64,000 nucleotides of DNA from Actinokineospora iranica (GCF_900101685.1 NZ_FMZZ01000006.1:124001-188000); one strand, 5' to 3'. Shown: positions 1 to 11,106, counted from the stretch's first letter. Notes: generated by a model not told the origin, from the sequence alone. Numbers and translations are program-made.

Positions 1-2048
<2,048 letters not shown>

Positions 2049-2284
2049 GCCCGTCTCCTGGGATCGGCGGCGTTCGGTCCTTGTCGACGGTAGGTAGGCC
2101 TTGTTACCCGATGATGCGGCTTTGTTTCGTGGATGCGAACTTGCCTGCGCAGGGGCCATATTCGACCCGTGAGAAGCGATCAGAGTCACGTAACGGGGAC
2201 ATTCCGTCACGCTGGATGACGGTTCATGTTCCGCCCGTGTTACCGGCCGGTAGTGGGCAGGCCCACAAACCCGAACGGCGTTCG
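2049..2284. other. Intergenic region upstream of the nitrate reductase gene
   Basis: This 236-bp gap must hold the promoter of the leftward nitrate reductase gene. It is less GC-rich than its flanks and has several GTnAC-like pentamers (for example around 2188-2211). I could not assemble a convincing GlnR operator from them. Confidence 0.3.
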
Positions 2285-3079
2285 CTAAAGGAGAAGCCTG
2301 CCGACTTCCTGCGCGACCCGCTCCAGGCCGCGCATCGAGCGCGACGTCGAGCGCGGGTGCGTGGCGTGGACGGCCAGCCGGAACAGCAGCGCGCGCAGCA
2401 GCGCCTGCGGCCACTCCGCCAGGTGCGACCAGCGCTTCACCAGGCCGTCGTCAGCGCCGCCCCAGGCCAGGGCGTCCACGACGATCACGGCGGCGGCCCA
2501 CTCCGGCGGGCGGTAGAACGCGGCGAAGTCCATGATCCCGGGGGCGGCGTCGCCGTCGAACAGGACGTTGCCGAACAGGTCGCCGTGCACCACCTGCGGG
2601 CGCAGGTCGATCTCCTTGCGGAACTCGGCGTAGAACTCGAACAGCCGCCCACCCAGGTTCGCCGCCATCTGGACCCGCCGGTCCTCGCCCCAGGCCGCGC
2701 GGTCGGCCACCGCGAAGACGTCGGCGCGGGCGTGCAGGAAGCGGGGGCGGGGCAGGCCCGCGGTGGCCCGGTGCAGGCGCAGGGACGCCGAGACCACCTC
2801 GTCGTAGCGCGGCTCGGCGCGCCCGGAGATGAACCGGAACCCGACCCAGCCGCCGACGACATAGCGGCCGTCGCTGGAGCGGATCGGTCTGGCGACCCGC
2901 AGGTCGGGCACTTCGAGGTCGCCGAGCGTCTGGGCGACCCAGGACGCCTCGGCCGGACCGGTCGCCTGGCGCAGCGCGACGTCGTCGCAGCGCCACACCG
3001 GGCCGTGCTCGACCAGCACCGGCTCGGCGTTCTTGGCGCCGAAAGCAGCGCGGACGTGCTGCGGAGGCGGAGTACCCAC
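2285..3079 (-). CDS. TIGR02569-family protein, aminoglycoside phosphotransferase-like fold
   Basis: A 264-residue actinobacterial protein of kinase-like fold, equivalent in position to Rv3205c beside moeZ. The catalytic-loop motif HGDLFGNVLF (HxDxxxxN) and a following IMDFAAFY, which supplies the metal-binding Asp, are present, so phosphotransfer is chemically plausible. The substrate is unknown and the family is not known to give drug resistance. It lies downstream of moeZ on the same strand with a 144-bp gap that contains an inverted repeat, so it may be transcribed separately. Family assignment is from sequence resemblance and gene context; function is not inferred. Confidence 0.8.
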   Translation of the reverse strand: MGTPPPQHVRAAFGAKNAEPVLVEHGPVWRCDDVALRQATGPAEASWVAQTLGDLEVPDLRVARPIRSSDGRYVVGGWVGFRFISGRAEPRYDEVVSASLRLHRATAGLPRPRFLHARADVFAVADRAAWGEDRRVQMAANLGGRLFEFYAEFRKEIDLRPQVVHGDLFGNVLFDGDAAPGIMDFAAFYRPPEWAAAVIVVDALAWGGADDGLVKRWSHLAEWPQALLRALLFRLAVHATHPRSTSRSMRGLERVAQEVGRLLL

Positions 3080-3130
3080 GACCGCACGCTACCCCGCTGA
3101 TCACCGTGAACCGCGCCGCGACACGGCCCA

Positions 3131-3180
3131 CCCCGCGAGTCCCACCCTCGGCGTCACACCGGAGAGCGGCACTCGCGGGG
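3131..3180. repeat. Inverted repeat between moeZ and the TIGR02569 gene
   Basis: CCCCGCGAGT at 3131-3140 is the exact reverse complement of ACTCGCGGGG at 3171-3180, with a 30-base loop. A third related copy (ACTCGCGGGA) follows near 3205. The position just beyond the moeZ stop suggests a transcript-end hairpin, but there is no T-tract. Confidence 0.45.
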
Positions 3181-3223
3181 ACGAGCGGTCAGATCACGCC
3201 TCGGGACTCGCGGGATCGCACGG

Positions 3224-4402
3224 TCAGTACGTGGGCAGCGACGGGTCCACGTCGCTGGCCCAGCCCAGCACGCCGCCGCCGACGTGCACGGCGTCGGCGA
3301 AGCCCGCCTTGTGCAGCGCGGCCAGCGCCTCGGCCGAGCGCACCCCGGACTTGCAGTGCAGCACGATCGGCTTGTCCTGCGGAAGCTCGGCCAGCGCGTC
3401 GCCGGAGAGGATGCGGTCCTTGGGGATGAGCACCGAGCCCTCGATCTTGACGATCTCGTACTCGTGCGGCTCGCGGACGTCGATCAGCGCGAAGTCCTCG
3501 CCCCGGTCGAACTTCTCCTTGAGCTCGCGCGGGGTGATGGTGCTGCCCGCCGCCGCGCTCTGCGCGTCGTCGGAGACGACCCCGCAGAACGCCTCGTAGT
3601 CGATCAGGCCCTCGATCGGCTTGGTCTCCGGGTCCTTGCGGATCTTGATGGTCCGGTAGGACATCTCCAGGGCGTCGTAGACCATCAGGCGGCCCAGCAG
3701 CGGCTCGCCGATGCCGGTGAGCAGCTTGATCGCCTCGGTGACCATGACCGAGCCGATGGACGCGCACAGCACGCCCAGCACGCCGCCCTCGGCGCAGGAG
3801 GGCACCATTCCCGGCGGCGGCGGCTCGGGGTAGAGGTCGCGGTAGTTGAGGCCCTGGCCGTTGGGGGCGTCCTCCCAGAAGACGCTGACCTGGCCCTCGA
3901 AGCGGTAGATCGAGCCCCACACGTACGGCTTGCCCAGCAGCACGGCCGCGTCGTTCACCAGATAGCGGGTGGCGAAGTTGTCGGTGCCGTCGAGGATCAG
4001 GTCGTAGTCGGCGAAGATCTCCAGCGCGTTGGTCGAGTTCAGGTGCTCCTCGTGCAGGATCACCGTGACCAGCGGGTTGATCTCGGCGATCGACTCCTTG
4101 GCCGAGACCGCCTTGGGCTTGCCAACGTCGGACACGCCGTGGATGACCTGGCGCTGCAAGTTGGACTCGTCGACGACGTCGAAGTCCACGATCCCCAGCG
4201 TGCCCACGCCCGCCGCGGCCAGGTACAGCAGCGCCGGGCTGCCGAGGCCCCCCGCGCCCACGACGAGCACCTTGGCGTTCTTCAGGCGCTTCTGCCCGTC
4301 CACCCCGACATCCGGGATGATGAGGTGGCGGCTGTACCGGGCCACCTCTTCCTTGGTCAGCTCCTGCGCCTGCTCAACGAGCGGCGGCAAAGTGCCTGGC
4401 AT
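3224..4402 (-). CDS. moeZ: MoeZ: adenylyltransferase/sulfurtransferase (MoeB/ThiF plus rhodanese)
   Basis: Activates the C-terminal glycine of ubiquitin-like sulfur carriers by adenylation and transfers sulfur to them, serving molybdopterin synthesis and, in actinomycetes, other sulfur carriers. Residues 20-260 form the ThiF/MoeB domain, with the nucleotide-binding GAGGLGSP at 49-56 and a substrate loop at NLQRQVIHG. A rhodanese domain occupies roughly 290-392, with catalytic Cys in HCKSGVRS near residue 350. The paired CxxC zinc motifs of E. coli MoeB are not present, as is usual for actinobacterial MoeZ. Length (392 aa) is normal. The neighbours match the Rv3205c-Rv3207c order. Confidence 0.95.
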   Translation of the reverse strand: MPGTLPPLVEQAQELTKEEVARYSRHLIIPDVGVDGQKRLKNAKVLVVGAGGLGSPALLYLAAAGVGTLGIVDFDVVDESNLQRQVIHGVSDVGKPKAVSAKESIAEINPLVTVILHEEHLNSTNALEIFADYDLILDGTDNFATRYLVNDAAVLLGKPYVWGSIYRFEGQVSVFWEDAPNGQGLNYRDLYPEPPPPGMVPSCAEGGVLGVLCASIGSVMVTEAIKLLTGIGEPLLGRLMVYDALEMSYRTIKIRKDPETKPIEGLIDYEAFCGVVSDDAQSAAAGSTITPRELKEKFDRGEDFALIDVREPHEYEIVKIEGSVLIPKDRILSGDALAELPQDKPIVLHCKSGVRSAEALAALHKAGFADAVHVGGGVLGWASDVDPSLPTY

Positions 4403-4506
4403 CGGCTCCTCCTAGAACGCGTCGGATCTGCATCCGATTGTCGCCCGTTGCAACACGGCCATCCCACCGTGTCTTCCCCTGCTCCCACGATCCGGGACGC
4501 GGGTGT

Positions 4507-5559
4507 TCAGCCTGCGGGCCGCGCCTGTGGGTTGGGCCACGCGTTGGGCTTGCAGACCAGGCCGTCGGCCTTCACCTCGTGCAGGTTCACCGCCTGGTTG
4601 AGCTGGGCGACGTAGTCGTTGGCCACCCCGAAGCTCTGCTGCATCATCACCGGGGCCAGCGCGCCCGCCTCCGGGCAGCCGACGTGCCCGTTGCGGAAGG
4701 CGTGGCCGACCTCGTGGTTGATCGCGTACTGCCGGTAGGAGGTCATGTCGCCGCCGAAGGCGACCGCGCCGCGCACCCACCGGGCCAGGTTGATCATCAC
4801 CCGCTTCTGAGTGCCGCCGAGGTAGCAGGACGCCTCATACGGGATCGAGTGGCCGCACATGTCCGGCCGGTGCGCGGTGTCCGGGGTGGTCAGGCTGATC
4901 CGGAAGCTCGGGTTCGGGAAGTCGGGCTCGACGCGCTGCACCGCGATCTGCCCCAGGCTGGTCCACCCGCGCGGCTCGGCCAGCGTCGAGTCGACCAGCG
5001 TGGCGAACGCGGCGTCGCCGCCGAGGGCGGACAGGTCGATGCCGTCCTCGACCTCGACGGTGTAGGTGTAGAACTTCTGGCCCGTGCCGACCTTCGGGCC
5101 GCTGCCCGGCACGCCGTGCCAGGTGCCCGCCCCGGCCTGGGTGAACGCGCCGCCGTTCGGCAGCTCCGCGGTCGGGATGTTCAGGTCGACGGGGGTCGCG
5201 CGCTGCTCGGTGACGACCGGGGCGCCCGCGTCGGCGGCGAGCTGGTTCGCCGTGCTCGCCGCGTCGGCGGTGACCTGGGTGCTCTTCTCCCCCGCGGTCT
5301 GCACGAGCACGAGGCCGGTGACGGCGAGCATCACCGGCAGCGCGTACACCCGCCAGCCGTAGGTGCGCAGCACCCCGCGCGGGCGCTCCCGCTTGGGCAG
5401 CTCCGGCTCCCAGGACGCGGTCAGCGGTTCGGCGGTTGTGCGCCGCGCGCCCGCCCGGTAACGGTCACCGGCCGTGTCGGCGGCGCCCCGCTCACCCCCG
5501 GACGCGGAGCGTGACCGACGGGAGGCGGTCTCCCGGCGCCCTTGCGTCATTCGGCTCAC
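4507..5559 (-). CDS. DUF3152 membrane-anchored zinc metalloprotease-like protein
   Basis: A 350-residue protein, positional equivalent of Rv3207c. A basic cytoplasmic N-terminus (1-70) is followed by one membrane segment (about 71-89) and an extracytoplasmic domain. That domain ends with HEVGHAFRNGH at about 282-292, an HExxHxxxxxH metzincin-type zinc site with three His ligands and the catalytic Glu. Downstream residues include several Cys that could form disulfides outside the cell. The substrate is unknown. It lies 104 bp downstream of the moeZ start in leftward order, and upstream of moeZ in transcription order. Confidence 0.85.
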   Translation of the reverse strand: MSRMTQGRRETASRRSRSASGGERGAADTAGDRYRAGARRTTAEPLTASWEPELPKRERPRGVLRTYGWRVYALPVMLAVTGLVLVQTAGEKSTQVTADAASTANQLAADAGAPVVTEQRATPVDLNIPTAELPNGGAFTQAGAGTWHGVPGSGPKVGTGQKFYTYTVEVEDGIDLSALGGDAAFATLVDSTLAEPRGWTSLGQIAVQRVEPDFPNPSFRISLTTPDTAHRPDMCGHSIPYEASCYLGGTQKRVMINLARWVRGAVAFGGDMTSYRQYAINHEVGHAFRNGHVGCPEAGALAPVMMQQSFGVANDYVAQLNQAVNLHEVKADGLVCKPNAWPNPQARPAG

Positions 5560-5605
5560 GGAACCAAGGGTGCCACATCACGCGCGGCTCGCCAGGCGGC
5601 CACCG

Positions 5606-6586
5606 TCACCAGCGGTTCGCCTCCACGGCCTCCCACAGGCCCAGCGCGGCGCGGGCGACGGTCGCCGGACGCTCCATCTGGGCCACGTGCCCGGTCCTCG
5701 GCAAGATCAGCAATCGGGCCTTCGGCAGCAGCTTGGCGGTGCGGGGAGCCTTGCGGACAGTCATCAGTTTGTCCTCGGCGCCCCACACCACCAGGGTCGG
5801 CGCCTGCACCCTCGGAACGAACCGCCACAGCGACCGCGACCGCGGCGCGAGCCAGGACCGGATCAACCCGATCGTGCTACGCGCGAGGGCGGGTGTCGAC
5901 CACGCCAGCTTGGCCCGCTCGGCGTATTCGCGGGCGGCTTCCTCGATGCGCTCCGGCGTCACCTGGCCCGGGTCGGCGTAGCAGAGGTTGAGCATCTGCA
6001 TGGCCCGCTCGTGCGGGGTCAGCTGGGAGAGCTGTCTTCGCACCGAGGTGCCGATCACCGGCAGGAACGCCAGCGGCAGCCGGGGGTCGGACATGCGGTT
6101 GACGTTGGGCCGCAGGTCGGGCACCGCGGGCGAGACCAGCGTCAGCGTGCGCACCAGGTCGGGGTGCTTGGCGGCCGCGACGATGCAGATCATCCCGCCC
6201 ATGGAGTTGCCCAGCAGGTGCACCGGCCCCAGCGCCATGCCGCGCAGCCAGGTGGCGAGCGCCTCGGCGTGCGCCTCGATCGTGTAGGGGTAGCCCTCCG
6301 GCGGCGAGGACCTGCCGAAGCCGGGCAGGTCGACCGCGATGCCCGGGGCGTGCCCGGACAGCTGGCCTGCGAGGTCGGTCCAGTTCGTCGCCGAACCGCC
6401 GAGTCCGTGCACGTAGACGGCGGTGACCTCACCCACACCGGGCGTGCGCCGCACGTGCAGCCGGATGCCCGCCGCCTCGATCTCCTCCCCCGGCCACGCG
6501 GGGATGGTCGGGTCGACCGGGGGCAGCTCTGCGGTGGAGAAGGGAACCTGGGTCAGGGGAACCCGCGAGGTGGTCGCGACATTCAT
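5606..6586 (-). CDS. Alpha/beta-fold hydrolase
   Basis: A 326-residue hydrolase. The HGLGGSATNW oxyanion-hole region, the nucleophile elbow GNSMGG and the late Asp/His pair (VVWGAEDKLM and RTGHVAQME) give a complete Ser-Asp-His triad. The ATG at 6586 is chosen because coding quality drops upstream, where the open frame only reads antisense to the TetR gene. It ends 46 bp before the DUF3152 start codon and is divergent from the TetR gene, which may regulate it. The substrate cannot be told from sequence; many relatives are annotated as esterases or C-C hydrolases. Confidence 0.87.
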   Translation of the reverse strand: MNVATTSRVPLTQVPFSTAELPPVDPTIPAWPGEEIEAAGIRLHVRRTPGVGEVTAVYVHGLGGSATNWTDLAGQLSGHAPGIAVDLPGFGRSSPPEGYPYTIEAHAEALATWLRGMALGPVHLLGNSMGGMICIVAAAKHPDLVRTLTLVSPAVPDLRPNVNRMSDPRLPLAFLPVIGTSVRRQLSQLTPHERAMQMLNLCYADPGQVTPERIEEAAREYAERAKLAWSTPALARSTIGLIRSWLAPRSRSLWRFVPRVQAPTLVVWGAEDKLMTVRKAPRTAKLLPKARLLILPRTGHVAQMERPATVARAALGLWEAVEANRW

Positions 6587-6772
6587 CAGCTCAGTTTGCC
6601 AACGTTGCGCGTGCCTCGCCGTACTGAGACGACGGTCACACGGGATACTTGGCATAGCGAAGTTCCTGAGTACACGCACCCCGAACGGGGCTACCGCCGA
6701 GTAAGGTCGAACCACCCGCTGGGGGTTGGCGATCCCGACCCGAACGAGGCAATCGAGCGAGGGTGGAGGCGC

Positions 6773-7408
6773 ATGTCTGAGACGGTTCAGTCCAACGGGG
6801 TCGGCCGGGGAGCAAGACTCCCGCGAACGGCCCGGAGGGCCCAACTGCTCGCCGCGGCACAGGACGTGTTCGCGGCGAACGGCTACCACGCCGCGGGCAT
6901 GGACGAGATCGCCGAGCGCGCCGGGGTCAGCAAGCCGGTGCTCTACCAGCACTTCCCCGGCAAGCTGGAGCTGTACATGGCCCTGCTGGAGAAGCACGTC
7001 GACGAGCTGACCCGCCGGGTGAGCGAGGCCATGGAGTCGACAACGGACAACAAGGTCCGGGTCCACAACGCCGTAGCCGCCTACTTCGACTTCGTCGACG
7101 GCGAGAGCCAGGCGTTCCGCCTCGTCTTCGAGTCCGACCTCCGCGGCGAACCCCTGGTCCAAGACGCCGTCGAACGCGCCACCAACGCCAGTGTCGACGC
7201 CATCACCGCCACCATCACCGCCGACGCGGGCCTGGACGAGAGCCGCGCCCGCCTGCTGGCCGTGGGCCTGGTCGGCGTCAGCCAGGTAGCCGCCCGCGCC
7301 TGGCTCGCCGACAACCGCACACTGCCCAAGGAAGAGGCCATCGGCCTCATCTCCAACCTCGCCTGGCGCGGCATCGGCGGCGGCTTCCCCCTCCACCCCC
7401 ACGACTGA
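6773..7408 (+). CDS. TetR/AcrR family transcriptional regulator (Rv3208-like)
   Basis: A 211-residue repressor-type protein. The N-terminal helix-turn-helix spans about residues 20-65 (GYHAAGMDEIAERAGVSKPV, then LYQHFPGK) and the ligand-binding domain fills the rest. The ATG at 6773 has a GGAGG site 4 bases upstream, whereas extending the frame leftward would run across the divergent promoter. It is divergent from the alpha/beta hydrolase and matches the position of Rv3208 in the moeZ-DUF3152 cluster. A strong hairpin terminator follows. Confidence 0.92.
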   Translation: MSETVQSNGVGRGARLPRTARRAQLLAAAQDVFAANGYHAAGMDEIAERAGVSKPVLYQHFPGKLELYMALLEKHVDELTRRVSEAMESTTDNKVRVHNAVAAYFDFVDGESQAFRLVFESDLRGEPLVQDAVERATNASVDAITATITADAGLDESRARLLAVGLVGVSQVAARAWLADNRTLPKEEAIGLISNLAWRGIGGGFPLHPHD

Positions 7409-7436
7409 CCGAGTTCGTTTCCCGTAGGCGCACGAC

Positions 7437-7493
7437 CCAGGACAACAGAGCGGGCAGCCCCCACCCTCGGGGCTGTCCGCTCTGTTGTCCTGG
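7437..7493. terminator. Bidirectional hairpin terminator
   Basis: CCAGGACAACAGAGCGGGCA with GCCCC (7437-7461) pairs with GGGGCTGTCCGC and TCTGTTGTCCTGG (7469-7493). The stem is about 25 bp with one G-U position and a short loop. It lies between the convergent TetR and I36-like genes, so it can end both transcripts. Confidence 0.85.
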
Positions 7494-7512
7494 TGACGCC
7501 TGCCCCCTCCGG

Positions 7513-8058
7513 TCAGCAGACGTTGATCATGTCTGTCTGCCGCAGAGGGTCGCTGGGAGGCAGGTAGCCGGTGCCGAACTGCGGGGGGATCGAACTGAGG
7601 AAGTCCCAGTACCCCTTCCAGTCGTAGAAGTAGGAAGTGGCGCCTGCCTGGTTGTTGGTGACATCGCGGACTTTATCGCTCCATCCGTGGTTGCCGATGT
7701 TGACCTGGCCGCAGTTGTAGAAGCTCCATTTGTTGCGATATTCGTCCCAGATGCACAGATAGTAGTAGTCACAACCCTTGTAAACGAAACCGGAAACTGA
7801 GACACCACCTGCCGAGCCACTGCCGGATTGCCCACTAGGCGTGTAAATGGCCTGAACGCCGTTGGCAAGAATCACCTTGTTGTGCGCCACCCGCTTCGCG
7901 CCAGGATTGTCGGCAATGAGCGCGTCGACCTCGACCTTGGTGTTGTCACCGGCCCGCGTGGTCGACTGCCCGGTGTCAGCCCCGGCAGCAGGTGCCAAGG
8001 CAAGCGCCGTCGCCGCGACGATCGCGGCGACGGCGGCTCTTAGTGCGAAAACCCGCAT
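7513..8058 (-). CDS. Secreted peptidase inhibitor I36-like protein
   Basis: A 181-residue precursor. The Sec signal peptide (MRVFALRAAVAAIVAATALA... ending AGA near residue 27) is followed by a typical mature start (DALIADNPGAKRVAHNKVIL) and a Cys/aromatic-rich segment (CDYYYLCIWDE, FYNCGQV) resembling the I36/crystallin-like domain. The ATG at 8058 has GGGGAG upstream; longer frames have no such site. The gene and its upstream region are visibly less GC-rich than the neighbours and lie where the Rv3208-Rv3208A order is interrupted, suggesting acquisition. The inhibitory role is inferred from the family. Confidence 0.75.
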   Translation of the reverse strand: MRVFALRAAVAAIVAATALALAPAAGADTGQSTTRAGDNTKVEVDALIADNPGAKRVAHNKVILANGVQAIYTPSGQSGSGSAGGVSVSGFVYKGCDYYYLCIWDEYRNKWSFYNCGQVNIGNHGWSDKVRDVTNNQAGATSYFYDWKGYWDFLSSIPPQFGTGYLPPSDPLRQTDMINVC

Positions 8059-8313
8059 GTCTTCTCCCCAGTCGAAAATTGACCCAGAGGAATAGGAACT
8101 CGGGCTGCACAGAAACAGCAGCCGCGTCCGACCTGGAAGCACACACACTTCCAGGTCGTCATGTTCCGCTTCCCACCAGGATGTACTCGACCAAGCTATC
8201 GACCCGCCGGAGATTCGCATTCCTCCGATCGGCCGAGTTCGACAGCGGGCAACATCACGTCGAATATTTAGCGCTCATTTAGCGGCTGAAGATTCTGGTG
8301 TGCGTTGCGCCGT

Positions 8314-9573
8314 TCAGATCACAGGGCCCTCGTAGAGAAGACGGTCACCGTCGCCGAACACCTGGACAGTGATGGCCCCCAACTCCGGAACCAAGGGGCC
8401 CTTCGCGCCCGAACTCATCTCGGCGGGCAGCAGCACCGCGAAAGTCGAATCCGCGATATCCGCCTCCGCCGTTCTCCCGTCCGGGAGCAGCAGGCTCATG
8501 CGCCTACTGCCGCTGGGCGCCGTCCCGGCGAGCAGCGGGCGTGCCCCGATAGTGGGGGCGACGTCGAGCAGGACGGGTTTGCCGGGCGTCGATTCGGCAG
8601 GCACACGCAGGTAGGCGGAGAACTCGGTTCGTTCGCCGTGTCGCACGCAGGCGCCGACACCTCCGCTGTTCACCGCCATGATCACCCGCTGCCCCTCGGC
8701 CTCGGCCACCGCGCCCGGACGCCACGTTGCGGAATCCACGACTCCGTTGCCCTCCTCCGCGCGTTCGAGGCACGCTCCCAGCAGCCGTCCCCGATCGGTG
8801 GATCGGTCCGCGGCGGGGGCATCGGACCAGCTCCAGCCAGGCGCTGCCAGCGGCATGGGGAGCGCGGCGATGTCTTCGCCGGGCCGCACGGTGATGTCCG
8901 CGCCCGAGGGCGACACTGGGGACAGCAGGACGAATAGGCCGTCTTTGTGCTGCGCCCGTCCCGTGTACTTGTCCTTGGCGCGGCCGGTGATCTCGATCAT
9001 GGCCTGCTCCCAGGTCGGGTCCAACACCCCCGCCACAGTGCCCTCACCGGTGATCATCATCGCCGCGGTGCGACCGTCCGCGGCCGAGAGCGGCTGCGAG
9101 AGCGTCGCGGTCGCCGGGGTGCTCTGACAGAAAAGCGGCGTCGTGGGAGTCCGAACAGCGGTGACCGTCACTCGGGGGTCGCCGACCTGGAACACCGCTT
9201 GCCACTGGTCCCTGGGCGGCACCCGTCCCTGATTCCCGGTGTGGACGCCCGCGGCGAAGCACCGATCCAACTCATCGTCAACCCGCGCCTGATCCAGTGG
9301 CGAATCGACGCCGACGTCCGGAACCCTCTGTGCGGCCCCTGGCGCCTGCGCACCGGCTGTCCGGGAATCCGCACTCGATCCCACTTGTCGCGCCACCGCC
9401 ACCACACCAAGGGCGAGTATCACCGCCGCGGCGGCCGAGGCCATCACCGCGCCCCGGCGACGGCGCTCGACGCCGATCCCAGCCAGCACCGTGTCATGGA
9501 TTCGCACCCGCACCGCTTCCGGGATCTCTCGCGACGGGGGCAGGTCCCCCTTGTCGATCTGATCGCCGTTCAC
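8314..9573 (-). CDS. Membrane-anchored anti-sigma-like protein with large extracytoplasmic domain
   Basis: A 419-residue protein whose GTG start overlaps the sigma-factor stop (GTGA), so the two are translationally coupled. A short cytoplasmic N-terminus (about 40 residues) precedes one transmembrane segment (GAVMASAAAAVILALGVVAV). The external region of about 350 residues contains four Cys. No HxxxCxxC zinc anti-sigma motif is visible, so it would be an atypical anti-sigma factor, or a sensor partner only. The role is inferred from gene order and topology. Confidence 0.7.
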   Translation of the reverse strand: MNGDQIDKGDLPPSREIPEAVRVRIHDTVLAGIGVERRRRGAVMASAAAAVILALGVVAVARQVGSSADSRTAGAQAPGAAQRVPDVGVDSPLDQARVDDELDRCFAAGVHTGNQGRVPPRDQWQAVFQVGDPRVTVTAVRTPTTPLFCQSTPATATLSQPLSAADGRTAAMMITGEGTVAGVLDPTWEQAMIEITGRAKDKYTGRAQHKDGLFVLLSPVSPSGADITVRPGEDIAALPMPLAAPGWSWSDAPAADRSTDRGRLLGACLERAEEGNGVVDSATWRPGAVAEAEGQRVIMAVNSGGVGACVRHGERTEFSAYLRVPAESTPGKPVLLDVAPTIGARPLLAGTAPSGSRRMSLLLPDGRTAEADIADSTFAVLLPAEMSSGAKGPLVPELGAITVQVFGDGDRLLYEGPVI

Positions 9574-10163
9574 GCCTGTCCCTCCATCAGTTGACGAAGC
9601 CGGGCCCGCGCCCGGGAAAGATTCGATCGGACCGTGACCACCGTGACGCCCAAGATCTCCGCCGCCTGTGCCTGCGGAAGCTCCCCGAACAGGCACAGTT
9701 GCACCACGCGCCGCTGCGCCACCGGCAGACCGGCCACCATCTCGGCGATCCGACGTATGCTCAGGTCTCCGTCCACCCGGCTGGCCACAGATTCGGCGTG
9801 GTCGGCCACGTCGTCCGGCGTCCCCACTCGTCGCGCCAGCATCAGGCGCCGCCGCATTCCGCGCGTCTCGTCCCGCACCGCGTTTCCCATCACGGTGAAC
9901 AACCACGGCAACGCGCTCTCCCGCACCAGAATCACTGATCGCCGCCGTCGCCACGCGGTCAGGAACACCGTCGAGGTGAGGTCTTCCGCCCTCTCCCACG
10001 ATCCGGTCAACCGATACCCGTAGTTCCACACCGCCGCGACATGCCTCTGGAACAACTCGCCGAACGCGTCCTGGTCACCCTCAGCGGCACGGGCCCACAG
10101 CAGCGCGTCGGATTCGGTGGCCGGTGGCGCGGCACGAACCCATCGCGCTGACGGCTCCCTCAC
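9570..10163 (-). CDS. ECF RNA polymerase sigma factor
   Basis: A sigma-70 family extracytoplasmic-function sigma factor of about 197 residues. Region 2 is visible at DAFGELFQRHVAAVWNYGYR with TGSWERAEDLTSTVFLTAW. Region 4 lies near the C-terminus (LPVAQRRVVQLCLFGELPQA, then AEILGVTVVTVRSNLSRARA), containing the DNA-binding helix-turn-helix. The GTG at 10163 gives the usual length; an ATG at 10232 would add 23 poorly supported residues. It is coupled to the downstream membrane protein, its probable regulator. Target promoters are unknown. Confidence 0.88.
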   Translation of the reverse strand: MREPSARWVRAAPPATESDALLWARAAEGDQDAFGELFQRHVAAVWNYGYRLTGSWERAEDLTSTVFLTAWRRRRSVILVRESALPWLFTVMGNAVRDETRGMRRRLMLARRVGTPDDVADHAESVASRVDGDLSIRRIAEMVAGLPVAQRRVVQLCLFGELPQAQAAEILGVTVVTVRSNLSRARARLRQLMEGQA

Positions 10164-11106
10164 CACAGCACCCTCGCTCCCCAGATCGGCTCTCACACCC
10201 TTATGTGGCCGGCATCCCCCACGACGTTGCACCGCCCAGCACCGTTCCTGATGCGACTTGCCCCGATCAACGCGGAGCGAGCGCGGTCCCCCGAGTCGGC
10301 CGCGGCCGGGCGGTCAAGCCAGGCGAAGCGGAAAACGGGAATGGCGCCGATCACGGTGGCGTCGAGAATCACCGCCGTTCCCCGCGCCGCGCAGGCGTGT
10401 CATCCGGCAGGCGTGTCATCCGGGGTGTCGTCGGTGAGCGGCCGATAAGCCTGCCAACTCCCTCCCTCAGGCAGGCGCCAGCCACCCCGCTCGGCGCCAT
10501 GGTCGAGCACCGCACCGCAATCGACCGGCGCCGAACCCACCGGCCGGACAACCCCCAACCGAAGGAGGTTTTCGTGCTGGGCGGGCCGTTCCGCTTCGCG
10601 TTCGTTCACCGGGGAAGGCTCCCACCAACCAGCTGGACGCGGATAGCGCGAAGGACCAGCCATCGAAATGTGGAACCGTGGGGATGGCCGCCGACATCGG
10701 AAACGAGAAAGGGCACCGGCCTCTGGCGCGTGATCGGCACGGCCGCGACGTGAGTGGGCCACCCGCTGGCAGTGGCCGAGCGGCGTTGCCAGTGGCGGCA
10801 TGACCGCGAGCAGCGTTCCCCGCTGGGGACGCGAGCGGGGATCGCCAATGGCAGGGGCTCGGCGGATCTCGTTGCCCGACATCCTGCGGCGGAGGTTGGC
10901 GGTGGTCGTTCAACATGACACCAACGTAGTGGTTGCCGAGTCCGGAATCCTGTTTTCGCTGGTAGATACATTCGAACGGGTTACTGGTTGGCTCATAGTG
11001 TTCCCTTGTCTTAGCGCTCGGTAGCTCTGGCCGGCGCCTCTTAGCCAGCGGCGAAGGGGGAGGGCTCCCCCTGCCGTCGGCGACCGAAAGCAGGCACCGT
11101 GTCGGC
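10164..11106. other. Accessory intergenic region, one weak ORF
   Basis: Between the sigma-factor start and the PP2C gene lie about 940 bp with little coding signal. The part near 10910-11000 is relatively AT-rich and probably carries the PP2C promoter. Short imperfect inverted repeats occur near 10760-10800 (CTGGCAGTGG versus TTGCCAGTGG). One possible small leftward gene is listed separately. I see no RNA gene or mobile element. Confidence 0.4.
10400..10663 (-). CDS. Possible small hypothetical protein
   Basis: An 87-codon frame starting MAGPSRYPRPAGWWEPSPVN and containing GGWRLPEGGSWQAYRPLTDD. The Trp-rich, motif-like composition looks more protein-like than the other frames here. However, no good ribosome site precedes the ATG and I know no family. 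It could equally be a decayed gene or chance. Confidence 0.3.
   Translation of the reverse strand: MAGPSRYPRPAGWWEPSPVNEREAERPAQHENLLRLGVVRPVGSAPVDCGAVLDHGAERGGWRLPEGGSWQAYRPLTDDTPDDTPAG

Noticed and set aside
2160-2240. Possible GlnR operator upstream of the nitrate reductase gene
   Set aside because: GTnAC-like pentamers occur but not with the required spacing; a motif scan with a GlnR matrix would decide.
3284-4615. Long rightward frame opposite moeZ
   Set aside because: Antisense to a clear MoeZ; only low-complexity RV/LGD-type sequence.
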